DNA from: Ascaris suum
Lineage: Eukaryota; Nematoda; Chromadorea; Rhabditida; Ascarididae
Reading direction: 5' to 3'
Assembly (NCBI GenBank): GCA_013433145.1
Contig: CM024187.1
Span: 10,305,326 to 10,369,325, forward strand
Length of the DNA: 64,000 bases
Part shown: positions 51,402-64,000 of the stretch, piece after piece
How the letters are laid out: the number at the start of each line of letters is the position of its first letter
How positions within the stretch are numbered: position 1 is the stretch's first letter
Notes under the pieces: generated by a model
Seen by the model: the letters and a program-made list of their open reading frames with translations, nothing else
Told to the model about the DNA's origin: nothing
Databases searched by the model: none
Program-made: the position numbers and the translations under genes

Positions 51402-54400
51402 CCGAGCAACAACACGAGAACCTGAGGGACACACTGCGGCAAACTGCTGCCGAAAGAATGTTCCTGCAAGAACGTTCCTCTTTTATCGAGAGATACAAAT
51501 GCGGATAAATTAGTTAACTTATCTCCGGGTACGTCACATCAGAGAATCTCAAAAGTATTTAAACTCCAATAGCAGAAACGACAAAGTTATGGTGCTCCAT
51601 GCGCCAATTTACAGGTCGAATTCAAGCTGTTCTTTGATTATTTGCGCTGCGACCACTGATAAATTTCACCAAAAACTCTGGTAAAAAGTTATTGTTGAGA
51701 GATACTTATCAAGGAAGGGATACCTCAGATCTCGCGCCTCAATAATAGGAAGAGAGCTAGCAAAACTTGACTGAGACTTTCAAATGATAATGTAGAATTC
51801 GGATGTGAAAAAGGGAATCGACATTATCGTAAAGTGGATAAATTAGAGCAGGAATAAACGACATCAAATGCAGAAAACACTTCATTTGTCAAGCTGCACT
51901 TGTCGAAGGACTTGAGGAGCTGCTGAAAGAAAAGAAAAGGATCCTGGAACTGACATACTGGACAAGAAAGGACTGTGGGTTGAAGCTCTTGATGAAAAAC
52001 CTGAACGGACTCTCAAAACAGCTAAACAAAATTTTGGAAACGCAGGCGTGGAAGGGAGGTTGCATGAATGCGAAAAAAGTCCATACAACTTGGAACGACT
52101 TTGTTGAGCTCGTCGGCCGAAATCGAAGCAAAACGAGACCGAATATGATGCGAAGGTTTTAGGCAAATGTCTATCGCAACCAAAGGTATTTCAGACAGAA
52201 CCCATCAGTACTAATCAAATGGTCATGACTAAAACCATCATTTGTTCAGACGAACCAAACGGAATTAGTGGGTATCAAGAAGAATTACATTCAGATATGA
52301 GACATTCCCGAAGAATAAGGCCCTGAGCAAACTCGTGCCACATCTCGATTGCCGCTGGAGCCGTTCTCCCTCATCTACTTTTCATTGTTTATTTTTTGCA
52401 AAACCTAACATTCACCTGTGGGGAATAATGCTAGTACTTGCTGATGTCCTCCAACAGATATATAAATTAAACCCTGAAAATGAACAGAATATAGCGATAA
52501 AAGTAGGGCAGGACTCCGGCCAAATAACAGGTCATGTCAACAGCGGCACATACAGTTAAGTAGCACTAAAGTAGGGACAATTAGAGGCGGAACAAACACG
52601 CAACTAAGAAAAATTCCTCACGAAACTATTTGAAATCAGAGGAAGAGAAATTACCGTAGACACAAGAACGAGAAGTGCCAGCTTTATAATAGGCGAACAA
52701 TTATCGTTCGAAGGATATTTTTGTGCCCCCTCCTTAAGTCATATTCCGCCACTGTGCGACATGTCCAAGCAATTTGACATTTCATTGCAAGGAAGAAAGC
52801 AGAAATGTTAGTCAACAGCCCGTCACTTCCGTCAATAACAACGTTTCTGCTGATAACGGTGACTGCCAGAGAAAATGTCTTTAACAGCCTTCAAAAAAAT
52901 TGTCACCCACTGTCTCGGACTGTCAATCAGCAAAGATGGCATCATAGAATAATGTCACCGAACAAGATGGGTGAGAAACAAATCAGCGAAGTAAAGCCAT
53001 CCGAACTCGTGAAAACTGTGGGATGGACAGCCGTTTGTTAATCAAGCCATTTGCTCGCGTAAAGTTAGACTCGTTTAATTGTTAGGACTTCTGCGGTGAG
53101 AAAAACGTACCGTTGAGTTAAAAAGGAAGTTCATGAAAAAAGCATGATGGCATATTCTCTAAGACTCAGCGACATGAAGGACTCCTGAGAAAATGCGAAA
53201 GTTGTGATCAGTGATAGAAGATAGAACGGAAAGAATCATGACGTGGATCGTCAGGAAAAGGAGTGAGTGACCGAGACCAGACTGAGGAAGTGTAGATGGA
53301 AATCCGGAACGAACAACGACGACTGGAGGAGAAGAGAATTATGGAATGGAGACCATAGACTGGTAAGAGTGCTAAAGGTCGACCTGCGAAGAGATAGAGT
53401 GAACCTCTAATAAAGATGCAAGAAAGGGCAGGGTCAGAGAATTTGGGAATCGAGAAAAGGAGAGATGATGTGGACAAACGTTTATTCTAAACGAATGCCT
53501 TGCTGGATGAAGTAACGCAAAACTGTTAACGGCGTTCGAACACAACGGGACAAAAAACGCGTACATGTAACGGGACTTTACAGTGCAAAGTAACGGCAGA
53601 TAAGAGGCAAACAGGGTATGACGCCTCTGCAGAACTCGACAGTCGCATCAAATTAGTAGCAACAACGTCGAGGCTGCAAAACCTTCAATGCGGCTGCTGC
53701 CAGAGATTGCAGAAAACTGTGACTCGGCTCGCCGCTTCATATTCGCTGCGATGCATGGCATAAAGAAGCTCCATGCCTGTCACAGTGGATAAATGAACGG
53801 AGCTGAAATGAAATAAAATAACATGAAAGGACATCCTTGTTTCCTTGCTTCCCACTCGGGATCATCTGTTTTTCTACACGAGACGCCCAAATAAATGAAA
53901 AAGTACTAGCACAAGGATGGCGAAGAAAGAAGAGATTCTGCTACGACGTTAGTGTGCTAATGCATGCGCTCAACACCTTCGTTATGCTACAGGTGTTACG
54001 ATCGAGAAGCAATGTAGAGAATATGAAACGGTAAAGCAATAAAAGGTTTCGAACATAAAAAAATTCCAGGAAGGTGTCCAAGGGGAAGTGTACCATATTC
54101 ATGTCACACCTGCGTAGCGTAACCATCTGCTCGTTGTTACAAGAAACTGATGCATCGTCTTTGAAATCTTTTCGAAACAGCCTTCAGCAAAACTTCAGCG
54201 CACAACGTTTGCTGTGCGTTTATGTCCTTTCTTTCGTTTGATGTGCACCCCTTCAATGCGTCATAGGTGTTTCGCATGTTTTTTAGGCATAACCTACACA
54301 AACAATGATTTGAAAATTTCAGACTGGTGTGACTTCGAGAAGATTACCGACGCAACAATGTGGGAATGAGATTAAGGAACTAGCCTGAAGGAGGAGGGGA

Positions 54401-57400
54401 TTTTCATGTGAATGGCAATGGAATGAAGCGGAACAACGCATAAGGATGAATCATGCCAGATGAACAACAAAAATCCTCGCGCGAATGGCTTACACACCTT
54501 TTGATTTTTGCTCTGGCAGCTTAACAAGACGATCTCGAGGTCGGCTATCGAGAAAAGTCCAAAGCGGTGGGAATATTAGTGAAGTGAAAGAAGGCGAAAT
54601 GAACGCGCAAAAGGAGAGAGCAAGACCCTTCTCATCTCTTTGTGCTTCATTGTTACGCATACGCTTGTAGCCACTCTATCGATCTGTGGCTGCCGACTAG
54701 CGTTGCACTCCGAACAAGCCGCGCCTCACACAACCAAACTACATTCTTGTCAAATTCAAAACTCCCAGTTTCCAGCCATTACAACACTCCTTCCACATGC
54801 TCCAAACAATTCTTTACTACGAATGCACACTGTTTGCTGTTACGGCGTGCTTCACCTTCAGAACATGGCCGTGTCCATTTCCTTCAAACTGTCTTTGTGA
54901 GTAGGTGAGTGAGTTCATCGTCCAAAGTCGTGAGAATTACCTATAATCGTCCAAAGTTGTCACTGCATACATGTATTTGGAAGCGTAATGTGCACTGTAG
55001 TTTATAAAAATAAGCGCATGTAGGTAATGTTGGAGTGATCGTTTGCATGCGTTGCTGTCGTGTAGTTGATTCTGAAACTTGGTAGAGTGAGACGCTTAGG
55101 TGAACAAGTGACACGAATAAACTTGGTGCGTCGTTAAAAGTAGGGAATGACACAAGCTTGTTGTGCGGAGTGTCTGCTCATCTATGTTCGATTTATATCT
55201 GTCAAGGTTGAAAGTCTCACCATAGGTATAACGGTGAAGCGGAAGGTCGCAAATAAGTTCTGCTCCGTTCTACGAGTGGTAGGCAGCGTCTGATCCAACT
55301 CATCAAACAACATCGCTGTATAGTAATTAATTCTAGAGAACAATACTGCGACCACTGCGAGGACGTTTGAAAATAGTACGGCGTATTATTCATGACACAC
55401 AGTGGAAGCCACGGTCGTATCCATATTCCATACTACAGATGGGCGTTGTGTGCGTAAAAAAGATACCGAGTCCGTTTGCGGGCAAAAGGTGCTTCCTCGA
55501 AGGATTCTGTTTGCAGTGAAATTTGTAGCGTTTGTTGACCGACGCTTTCGTAGAATACAGTACTTTTACCATGAGCATGAAGAGCCGCGGTCTTCACATT
55601 CAAAACATTCATGGGCAGTCCTTTGCGCCTCCACGACGCTTCCCCTCCTCTTGGCAAGTGATCAAAGCAGAAAGCGGTGTCTGCTTTTTTCATCTTGAAA
55701 GTCGCGGAGCAAAACTGCTAAAGCGACTCTATTTTGTAGTGACCTGCTAGTTCAACTAAAAAGTCGTCGAAGTATTTCGTCCCCCGGTGTTTTTTCCATC
55801 AAAGATTCTAGGATTTTGAACTTCTGAGCATATTATGCCGAGAATTTCGACAAAGTGTACTGCAAAACGAATAGAAGGGGCAGGGTGAAGGGAATGAGGG
55901 TGCATACATGTGAATCCGAAATACTGACAGCTGCTGAAAGTCCAGAAAGCTGATTGTTAACAAACGGCGTGAAAACAATTCACACCATTTGGATGCACAA
56001 GTGTTCATTATCGTCTTTCATGTCATGTACTGATGAATTCAGCATCGTTTTGTGTGTTCGATCTACCACAGAATCTTTGATGTGGATAAATCTGAGTCGA
56101 AACTCTCACTGCGAATAAATTCACATAGCCGCATTGAGAAAAAAAAAAGAAATTTCCACCATAAACAATCACATGAACGATGGAAGCTTAGAGACTTTTG
56201 CGATCTCGAAGATAGCCCATGGGATTATTTTCTTAGCCATGCAAGAATTTGCCTCAACGGTTGTAGTTTGAATAAGTGGTCCAGTGCAACATAAAGTTGA
56301 CACGATATGCACTTTTGCAGTTCCGCTTCTGAGAGCGGCTAGTTTTATTGCGTGTCTACGAAAAGGGAGAATACGTCTTTACATACCAACTTTTCGGAGA
56401 AATTACTCATGGAGCCCCTAAGTCCTTCATTCCCCTCGTCTTGGATCCTGGTGCCCGCAGGTCACCTCAGAATTTACAAATTTCCAGGCGAGTTTAAATG
56501 AGGTGATCACTTAGCACCTTGAAATGGGTGGTCACCCTATGTACAACCCTTAAAAACTCGCAATTCTACTTTCGATGATTCCCAGATTGAAGAACATGCA
56601 CAGTTTGGAATTCGCAACTAAAAATTGGAAACAAAATATCCTGGTCATCATTTCTAACGAAGCACAGCCGAGGAATAGGCCGGTTTTTAAAGAAATTCCC
56701 TTGCCAGTTTTTCTCATTTGGTCATTTGAGAATCCTCCGTCTAAAGTTTTCAAGCCTTTCTTCTAGTAATCGCTTAACATTTTTACACTATAAGGCGCAC
56801 TTTTTGCTGCTGTCATTGAGTGATTCGGAACATCAGTGGAAAAATGATCTTTTTAATGAACCAGGAACTGTGAACAGGCACAAGCACATATCAGTTTTGC
56901 GATAAGAATAGGTGAATAGAGCGCCATCCGTTTAGCATTTTGCGCAGGCTGTTAGTTAGATGATGGACATATTTAGTGCTGAAGACATCGTTTAAAGAGG
57001 TCATTCGTAGCTGGGAAAAGTTTGCTTCAGTTCCAGTAACGCAAATAATAAGTTCAGCTTCGAATAGAAAAAAGGAAGCTAAAACGAAAGAGCCTCTATT
57101 TGGACGGAAGAAGACGGGGGAACGAAATGAGAGCGATTGAGCCTCCAAGGGGAATTTGCAGGCAGTGTCACGAGAAAAATGCACAGCTGATTCATTTTGT
57201 GGCAATTGACACAACTATTCATGTCATTACGTTCCAGAAGCCGTAGTACATGTCATGACTAACAAAGAAATGCGTTGCTATAAACTACTTTTATATATCT
57301 CATGGTGAATGCACTTTGCGCGCCAGATGAAAGAAGAATTTATGACAATGACGAATTCCTTTGCGAAAGGAACTCCTTATTCAGGAAAGGCGTGAAGGTT

Positions 57401-59931
57401 AAAAATGCTCAAGTTTTCTGCAAGAGTTATCACTAATCTAAGCAACTCAACTTTACCGATTCTCTTTCTTGTTTTATGGGAAAATAATCGCTTTAAAAGG
57501 CCTCACTGTTTAATGCTTTAATTCTCCACTATGTCGTTTTCATTCGAAAGCTATTAGTAAAACATCAATAAAGGTGGAATGATCGACGAGCAATGGAAAG
57601 GAGAATCTGAAAAGAGCAGCAATAATATACAAAAGCATGCTTCAATTTTTTCGCCAATAACAACCAATTCTATAATTTTCAGCTGTAGTGCTCAGATGTC
57701 AGCCTTTAATTCTTTCCTCGGAAATAAAATTCATCTGCGTGTTACACACGCAGCTGCTTTCATCAATAAACATCTCTGAATAACCGTTACCGCATAGAAA
57801 TTTCGATGGAGCACCCAAGTCAAAGGCTGCTATATCTTTGAAAGTTTAACGACTTAGCACCCTTACTCTTTACGCGAAAATTGTGAATACTTTGCATATC
57901 TTTGACTCCAAGCATGCTGCATACTTTGTTGTGCATATACTGCACTGCAATGGCCCGAGACGATCACTTGTGTTCGAAACATTGAATTCTAAAGAAACTG
58001 CTAAGTGTAATGTGCTGTCAATTCATCGTTTCAAACGAAACAAACACCTATGAAGATTTAGATGGTTACATTGCCGTCTTCGTACAAAATTTCAAATGGA
58101 ACTAGAAGCACAGCCAGCTCCTAAGCATCTTTAACTTCTTCATTTCAGCTGGGCTGGACTTGCACTGCGCTTGTGTAACCGGCATTCTATTCACATCGTA
58201 TTTTCCAATTGTAAGCAGCAATTCAGCACCGGCAGTTTAATGAAAATTGCAGTCTTTGAGCACAGCAGTGCCTTTCAACTAGGCCTTTACTCAAAAAAGA
58301 GCACGCAGACAATGACTGAAATGCATACGAAGTTAGAAAGAGGTGACAGTGGGCGTAGTAAATGGTTTTCTCGAAAACTGAAGAAATTGATTTTCTCGAA
58401 TTTGCCCGAAGCTTTTTTTTAAAAAAATGCTCTCATTCTCAAATTCTCCCTTAAATTTTCACAAGTCTTTCACATTTGCCGTCTCGACTGATCTGTTATA
58501 AATTGGGCAACACTACTGAAGTAAAACTGGGGTCGCTTATGAATTTTTTGGACCGCAAAAAGCTTTTCGTAGCAGTTGCGGTCAAAACAAGAGGATAGGA
58601 GATGTTGCCACGACTGCCGATCTTACAAACTTTAGAAAAACAAAATTTGTGTTCATAATACCTAAGGTAGCGCTTTCTTTAGCTCAGTGACTGCTCCCGA
58701 CATCCAGAAATGATTCAATTTAATAACTGTTAAAAATAGATAAGCTAGTCATCAAAACAATGCTTACCGGTATACTGATATTGACTTCACGACAGAATAT
58801 GGAGCAAACGATAAAGGAAAATCGATGCAAACACTATGAAATGGTGCAGTTAACGCAATGGACGCATGAATCGGAATCAAGACATGAAGCGTCACTTCAC
58901 TTCTGAAGCGACGTCAAAGTACGGCGACAGTTCGATACGTCAATGAACTTTAGAACAGTTCCGCCTCAAAGTGTCGTGAAATACGTGTTCCAAGCGCAGT
59001 TAATGTTATCGAACATTAATGCATATATATCTTCTTTTGCTAAAAAGTTCCAAAGTGGAAAAAGTAAGCAAGTTATGCGCTACGCAGAAGAACATTTTTC
59101 TTGCGCCTCTACAACTTTCCCTGTAAGAGCACATAGTGAGGACGCTGCTTCTGTGCATGTGTGTGCGTGTCTGTATGTGTCAACATTGTGTGTGCAAACC
59201 TTCTGTACGATGGTTCAAACTCAGCAATCACTGCAACCAGAGTAGCTAAATTTGCCCTTAATATGTATATTGTGGAAAAATCTCTTGTACCATTTTGAAG
59301 TTAATCCATCAATTTAGAGGGGAAGTATGCGAAGTCGAACAAAGTTTGCAGGTGTTTTGCACCTAACGGTTATCCATCGCACCAGTCAAGTGCAACAAAA
59401 GCTAATCTTTTGTATGTTTCGTGTTTCGTACATTTTAGACTGTGACTTGTACGTTGCGAAGGAAATAGAATGAAGCAACCAGATGCCCATGAGAAATGGC
59501 CACCTTTTTCTTTGCTGAATTGTTCGAACTGTGGTTCAGCAAGGGCTTGTGATACTATTGCAAGCATAATTCGATGTCGAAAATGAAACAAGACTACACA
59601 AGCGATTTTCATCAGTCAATTTTCATAAGCGCTTGACACGTTCGCGTGAACGTGGTTTACCCACCCTAATTAGTCATGCTTTCGACTGTTCCCCTCATTT
59701 ACAGCCCCTCCGGCTTACTCACTCCAACTATTCCTCCTCTACGTATGGTGTATGAAAACGAGGACGGGCATGAGGAAGGGTCGTGGGAACGGGAACGCAT
59801 AGGTCCACTTCCTTCCTGTGTCGGAATCTAACGGGGAATGGAAGCCGCTAAAAAGGAGGAGGTAAGGCACTCGCCTCCATCTTCCGCCCTGCCCGAGATA
59901 GAGCCCCTCCAGTCCCATTTTCAAGTAGAGC
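51402..59931. other. No identifiable gene
   Basis: Open frames up to about 107 aa occur on both strands, none with splice continuity or a motif I recognise. GA-rich, low-complexity stretches at about 53200-53500 and 54360-54620 generate serine- and arginine-rich shadow ORFs. I see no repeat array or RNA gene. Confidence 0.35.
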
Positions 59932-62900
59932 ATGAGCCCAGAAAGTAGCAGTCAGCCAAGTAAGCCCACAGATTCTGCTGCTCCCCGAACTCATGCTTTT
60001 AAAGAGAATATCTTAATACAACGGCATCATTCCTGCCCCACAAATTTCAGCGACGGAGATTGCGGCAAAATTCAAGCTCAGCTTTACAAGCTGCACACCA
60101 AACATTCGCTTTCGTTGCATGTGCCGAGGGGACGGTTTTCTGAAATTCATCGGTACGTTGAAACGCGATCTAATCTTGTCAAAAGTGTTTGCTATATGTG
60201 AGCAAATAGTGGAAATAAGCATGGGCGAAATTTCCAACGCGATTTTCGACTCTAGGTTCGTTTCACACAGTAAAAGATTTCAACACGAGCAGTTTTTAAA
60301 TGACGGCCAATGCGGCCGTTAAATTTTCCGTTGGTAGATTGGTCACTCAGGTTCATCACTGGTGTCAAATTAAATTTACGGAGCACGGCGGTTGTAGGCG
60401 CAGCCTCAGGTACAGGCCTGTTGTCAAGATTGTCTAACTACAATGAGGTTCCGGTTGCGTTTACCGATTTTACACAAATTCTGAGAGTATTTTGCCTCTG
60501 AACAGCAAACGGTAGTCACACTGCGACGATAAGATGAGGACTTGGACGCGACGGTGTGACGTGATAAGGTTTCTTCTAAAGGCTCTGTTGGTTTTAACAG
60601 TTCTAAAGGTTATCTCTGGTTCTGCACAGTTCAACAGTTGGTGATTTTTGAACAGGAAACGTTCAAAGCATGAACATTAGCGTTGCATATTTTAACGCAA
60701 AACTGAAGCAGCAAAGCACTAAAAGACATCAGGTGAAGTGTTCATGACCCCGGTGGTGCGGGATGTCAAGAAGAGTCATTATGGCCTCGTGCTACCACAC
60801 ATTGCACCGCGCAGACTAGAAGATAGGGGCTATAGGCAATAAGTAATAGGTTATTATTCATACCAATGCAGCCATTTACGCAATCGTTCTTATAAGGAGG
60901 GATATCTCGGTGAAGCCTCATGAAGCTATTTGCTCTTATCAAGAGAAGCTAATCATTTAAACAGCTCGTCTGCATAAGAACACAGGAAAAATTTGAATCA
61001 TTGAGATGGTGAGAGATTTTTATACCTTAAATAAACGTATACGTCTAAGTTCGTACTGAAGAATTCCCTCAATCGCAAGGATGCGAGCAAGTTCTTAAAT
61101 GCCGACTTCAGCCCGTATTTTCTGCGTTAAAAAAGCTTTCTTTCACGACTCCAGAGATGTTTACTTGAAAATGTTTTAACGAAACAACAGTGATTCATCG
61201 AAAGATATTCGCGGAGATGTGAAAATCGGTTGTTCAGATATATCTGATGCGATATATGCGACCAGGCACGTCTGCTGTATCTCATCAACTATAAATATGA
61301 TCAGAGATATCAAACAGATATCTGCGCTCGTCATGAAGCATAGAGGTGCCAAAAACACTTGGCAACTACTGCACGGCTAGCAGGCATTTGCTCTACGCTG
61401 TACATTTGTGCAATGATGTGCGAAGTTTGAGGCATGCATTGACTTGAGGCGAATAATAAAGCTTCTGTTGCAGCGATGAAAGCTCTAGCAATATATAATT
61501 CAATCATAATCGGTGTGCATCGTCAACTTTTCACACGTGTCCACTAAGAATAAGCGCTAAATTATTCCCACTCACGCTTTATGTGACGAATGGACTCAAA
61601 TCCTAGATGATTTAAAGAATAGACGTCCCCTGAAAAGACCCCAAGAATTCGAGAGAAGTTCATTTTTCGGTCCAGGAAAGGGCACGAAAACATTCATTAA
61701 TTTATAGCATCAGCGATATAAATGGAGATGTCTCAGTCGATCTACCCTCGATGATATTAGTGGGAACGCAATTTTTCTTAACGTAAATGGGAAACAAATT
61801 TAAGGGCAGCTTGGAATGTAATGTTAATTCTCGTCGTCGAGTGCACTTTAGAAACAAAGAAACATTTCGCTCTCTTGGGACTAATGAGATAAAATTTGTG
61901 CTATGCATTAAAAACGCAGTTTCACATGATGTAAGTTTATGCTTAGTTCCATATATATTATTTATCGGAAAGCAATCGTTGTGTTATAGAGTACAGTATG
62001 AGCAGTTGTGCGATGGATTCTCTTTTAACACATATTTAAGCGACAATGTTTTGCGAATCAATGTACAAAGAGTGCAGAACATATCGGTATTATGACGGTT
62101 TCCCATATCGCTTGGTTAAAAAGTAAGGCAGGTGTTGGTGAAATCTTGGACGCGTTAAAAAGCATGTGGACTTTGCACCAAATTTAGAAACATGGCGGAC
62201 TCTTCAGCTTGAAAAAGAAAGGGCAATTATTAGTGAAATTCATAAACAACTCAAATGACAGGGGAAGTTGTTGGAAGGAGTTAAGGCATTGTGAACTTTT
62301 GACTACAATTGCAAAACGACCTTAAATGTGTTGTTTAATCGTCTGGTCTCGTTTGAGATAATTCGCAAAGAAGAATTTACTGTGCCGAAGTGCGTACCTC
62401 GTTTGTAGCGGATGCTCCATTCAGTGAATGACATAACATGTACTCTTTGCATTGTCAGCATGAAGTAGCAAACTGCGCAGAATGCAGCAGAAATTTGTCA
62501 TCCGCTCATAAATAGTCCACGTTTTTTCAAAACACTCATACAACACCGTCGTTTTTCCATACAAATCGCAAATAGGTGCGAAAATGCTTTAATCGTTCCA
62601 TTAAGGAGCACGAAACTACACTAAAAGATGTTTCAAACTGAGTTTTTCCAGGGTCACAGTAAAATTGTGCACATGAAGGAAGCTTTTACACTGGTGCTAA
62701 CCACGCCAAATGATTGCACTTCGAAATTGAGTGCGACAACGCATAATCAGGCTATATCAGAAGTTTCATTTTTATCATTACAGTCACATAGGATGCATTA
62801 TTATAATAAGATCGCTTCTCCTACCTTACAGGAGGAAATTCCTTGAATTTTTGGAGGATCTCTCCATTTGCAAAAGTGCAACTAAAACGGAGTATAATCT

Positions 62901-63169
62901 ACATATACAAATTAAAGCTAAGTTGCTCACGTTACCTTTATCATGTACCATATATAGGAAACAGTGTAATGAAGAGTGGAAATGCAAAAGCGTGCTTAAT
63001 GCCGGTAGAATATTTGCGATACGTGGGTTCACAGCACACAAATTTCAGCTACTTTTGTATCAATCGAATTGCCTTCCACGGTGGAAAATCGCAGATTTCA
63101 GCGCAAGTCGCAGACAACTTCGAAATTTGTGCAGATCAACGCGGAAAAACTGATAAAAATGTTATATGA
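59932..63169 (+). other. Scattered plus-strand exon-like segments, gene unproven
   Basis: Segments with reasonable splice signals are: 59932-60052 (begins MSPESSSQPSKPTDSAAP) and its continuation to the ATCG|GTACGT donor at about 60151; 60351-60409 (ACTCAG acceptor, CTCAG|GTACAG donor); about 61802-61930 (TTTAAG acceptor, frame KGSLECNVNSRRRVHF, CATGAT|GTAAGT donor); and 62832 onward (CTTACAG acceptor, frame RKFLEFLEDLSICKSATKTE). An overlapping frame ends with CLMPVEYLRYVGSQ. The phases do not chain into one model, and no domain is secure. This may be part of a gene that continues beyond the right edge. Confidence 0.2.
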
Positions 63170-64000
63170 TTTAATGTGGCTAGTGATATCGACGAGAGTT
63201 ACTTCAAACACAAAACTATATTTTCGTCAGTAGCTCTATAGGAGAAGTTATGATTCGTAGTCATATCTGTTGCAGCTCCATAACGAACTTTTTAAAGAAA
63301 ATGTGAGAAGCCGAGGAACTGCTCGCAGAACTACATTCATAGAGCATGTTTCACGCTATTTGATGCACGCAATACGCCCTGAACAGTTCTCGTTCTATTG
63401 GTCCAAGTATTCTCGATAGTAGGACGTTGAGAACAATATTAAATGCTGAAAATGCAGTTCACGCGGATGTTGAATGTTTGACACAATAAAACCATAACAC
63501 CACCATCTCTGTCCACGCATACAAAGACTGAACTTACGTGCGCTATAGCCCACTGGATCAACATTCGAACTGGTAGTTCACGGAAACAGCGCACTCTCTT
63601 ATGCTTTAACAGGCGAAGGTGCTCTAAAAAAATCAACAACTTCCGTATTCTTCTTCGCTTCCTTTTCGCGCCATGACCCTAGTTTTTGTCCCGAGGCTTG
63701 GATAAATGGAACCTAATTTGCCTCCAGAGCGGCTGATAGAGTGAAGGAATGCTCATACAGCAAGGTAGGATATCCCAGTTTGTGCCAGTGGTCGTAGTCT
63801 ATGATCATTTAAACGTTTTCTCAAGTACGAACGACTGCAAACTTGTAATGCAATTGTATGCCATTGTAATTGACCAGTTTGTGCTCATAAATAGGAATGA
63901 TTGCGTAAAACAGGAAAGTCAGTTAAGCAGCTTGCCTGCTTTGAATTCGATAAGAAATATCCTAGAGCAGCCAAATTTGAACAGCCTCACTGCTGCTTAA
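63170..64000. other. Right edge, no supported feature
   Basis: A plus-strand frame from 63749 is open to the window edge (LIQQGRISQFVPVVVVYDHL), but there is no splice or homology evidence for it. Confidence 0.3.

Noticed and set aside
62731..63169. Possible Argonaute PAZ-like motif (CLMPVEYLRYV)
   Set aside because: Only one short motif resembles the family; the surrounding frame has no PAZ or PIWI landmarks and the neighbouring exon candidates do not join in phase.

Overview
The window looks like nuclear DNA from an animal with small introns and TTTTCAG-type splice acceptors, most likely a nematode and perhaps a strongylid. The supporting signs are an AT-rich background, introns from about 50 bases to over 1 kb, an SLC26/sulfate-permease-type anion transporter in 15 or 16 exons, and clustered small secreted cysteine-rich proteins. 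The taxon is an inference. All gene models below were assembled by hand from splice signals and reading-frame continuity; none rests on a database search.

Region 1 (1-14,738) is a head-to-tail tandem array of a roughly 3.48-kb unit: four complete units (824-4296, 4297-7772, 7773-11253, 11254-14738) after an 823-base partial unit at the left edge. The copies are nearly identical and differ mainly by single-base indels. On the minus strand each unit junction is spanned by a compact three-exon gene: a signal-peptide exon, an EGF-like exon, and an exon with a CPxxYYC...GWCxPLP cysteine module (about 116 aa in all). Two copies read intact (7232-8089 and 10712-11570). Two carry one-base frameshifts (284-1136 and 3756-4612). 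The right-most copy lacks its signal exon because the array stops inside its first intron.

Region 2 (14.7-17.7 kb) holds part of an unidentified plus-strand gene. Its last four exons, including a 36-base microexon, join in frame to a stop at 17,696. Candidate 5' exons lead back to the last 38 bases of the array, where the array edge itself is a consensus splice donor.

Region 3 (17.7-29.9 kb) has a 445-base TA-rich microsatellite block and, at 22,850-25,674 on the minus strand, a diverged single-copy relative of the array genes with the same three-exon layout, the same intron phases and almost the same length (115 aa). It suggests the array grew from a local family of small secreted proteins.

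Region 4 (29.9-45.5 kb) is the SLC26 family transporter on the minus strand. Fifteen exons give 735 codons in continuous frame, covering the membrane domain and most of the STAS domain. A likely sixteenth exon is out of phase by one base. One intron uses a GC donor. A candidate small membrane-protein gene lies just upstream on the same strand, with about 115 bases between them and a TTTCAG in the gap, which could be an operon-like arrangement.

Region 5 (45.5-64 kb) contains no gene I can identify; only weak ORFs and isolated exon-like segments are listed.
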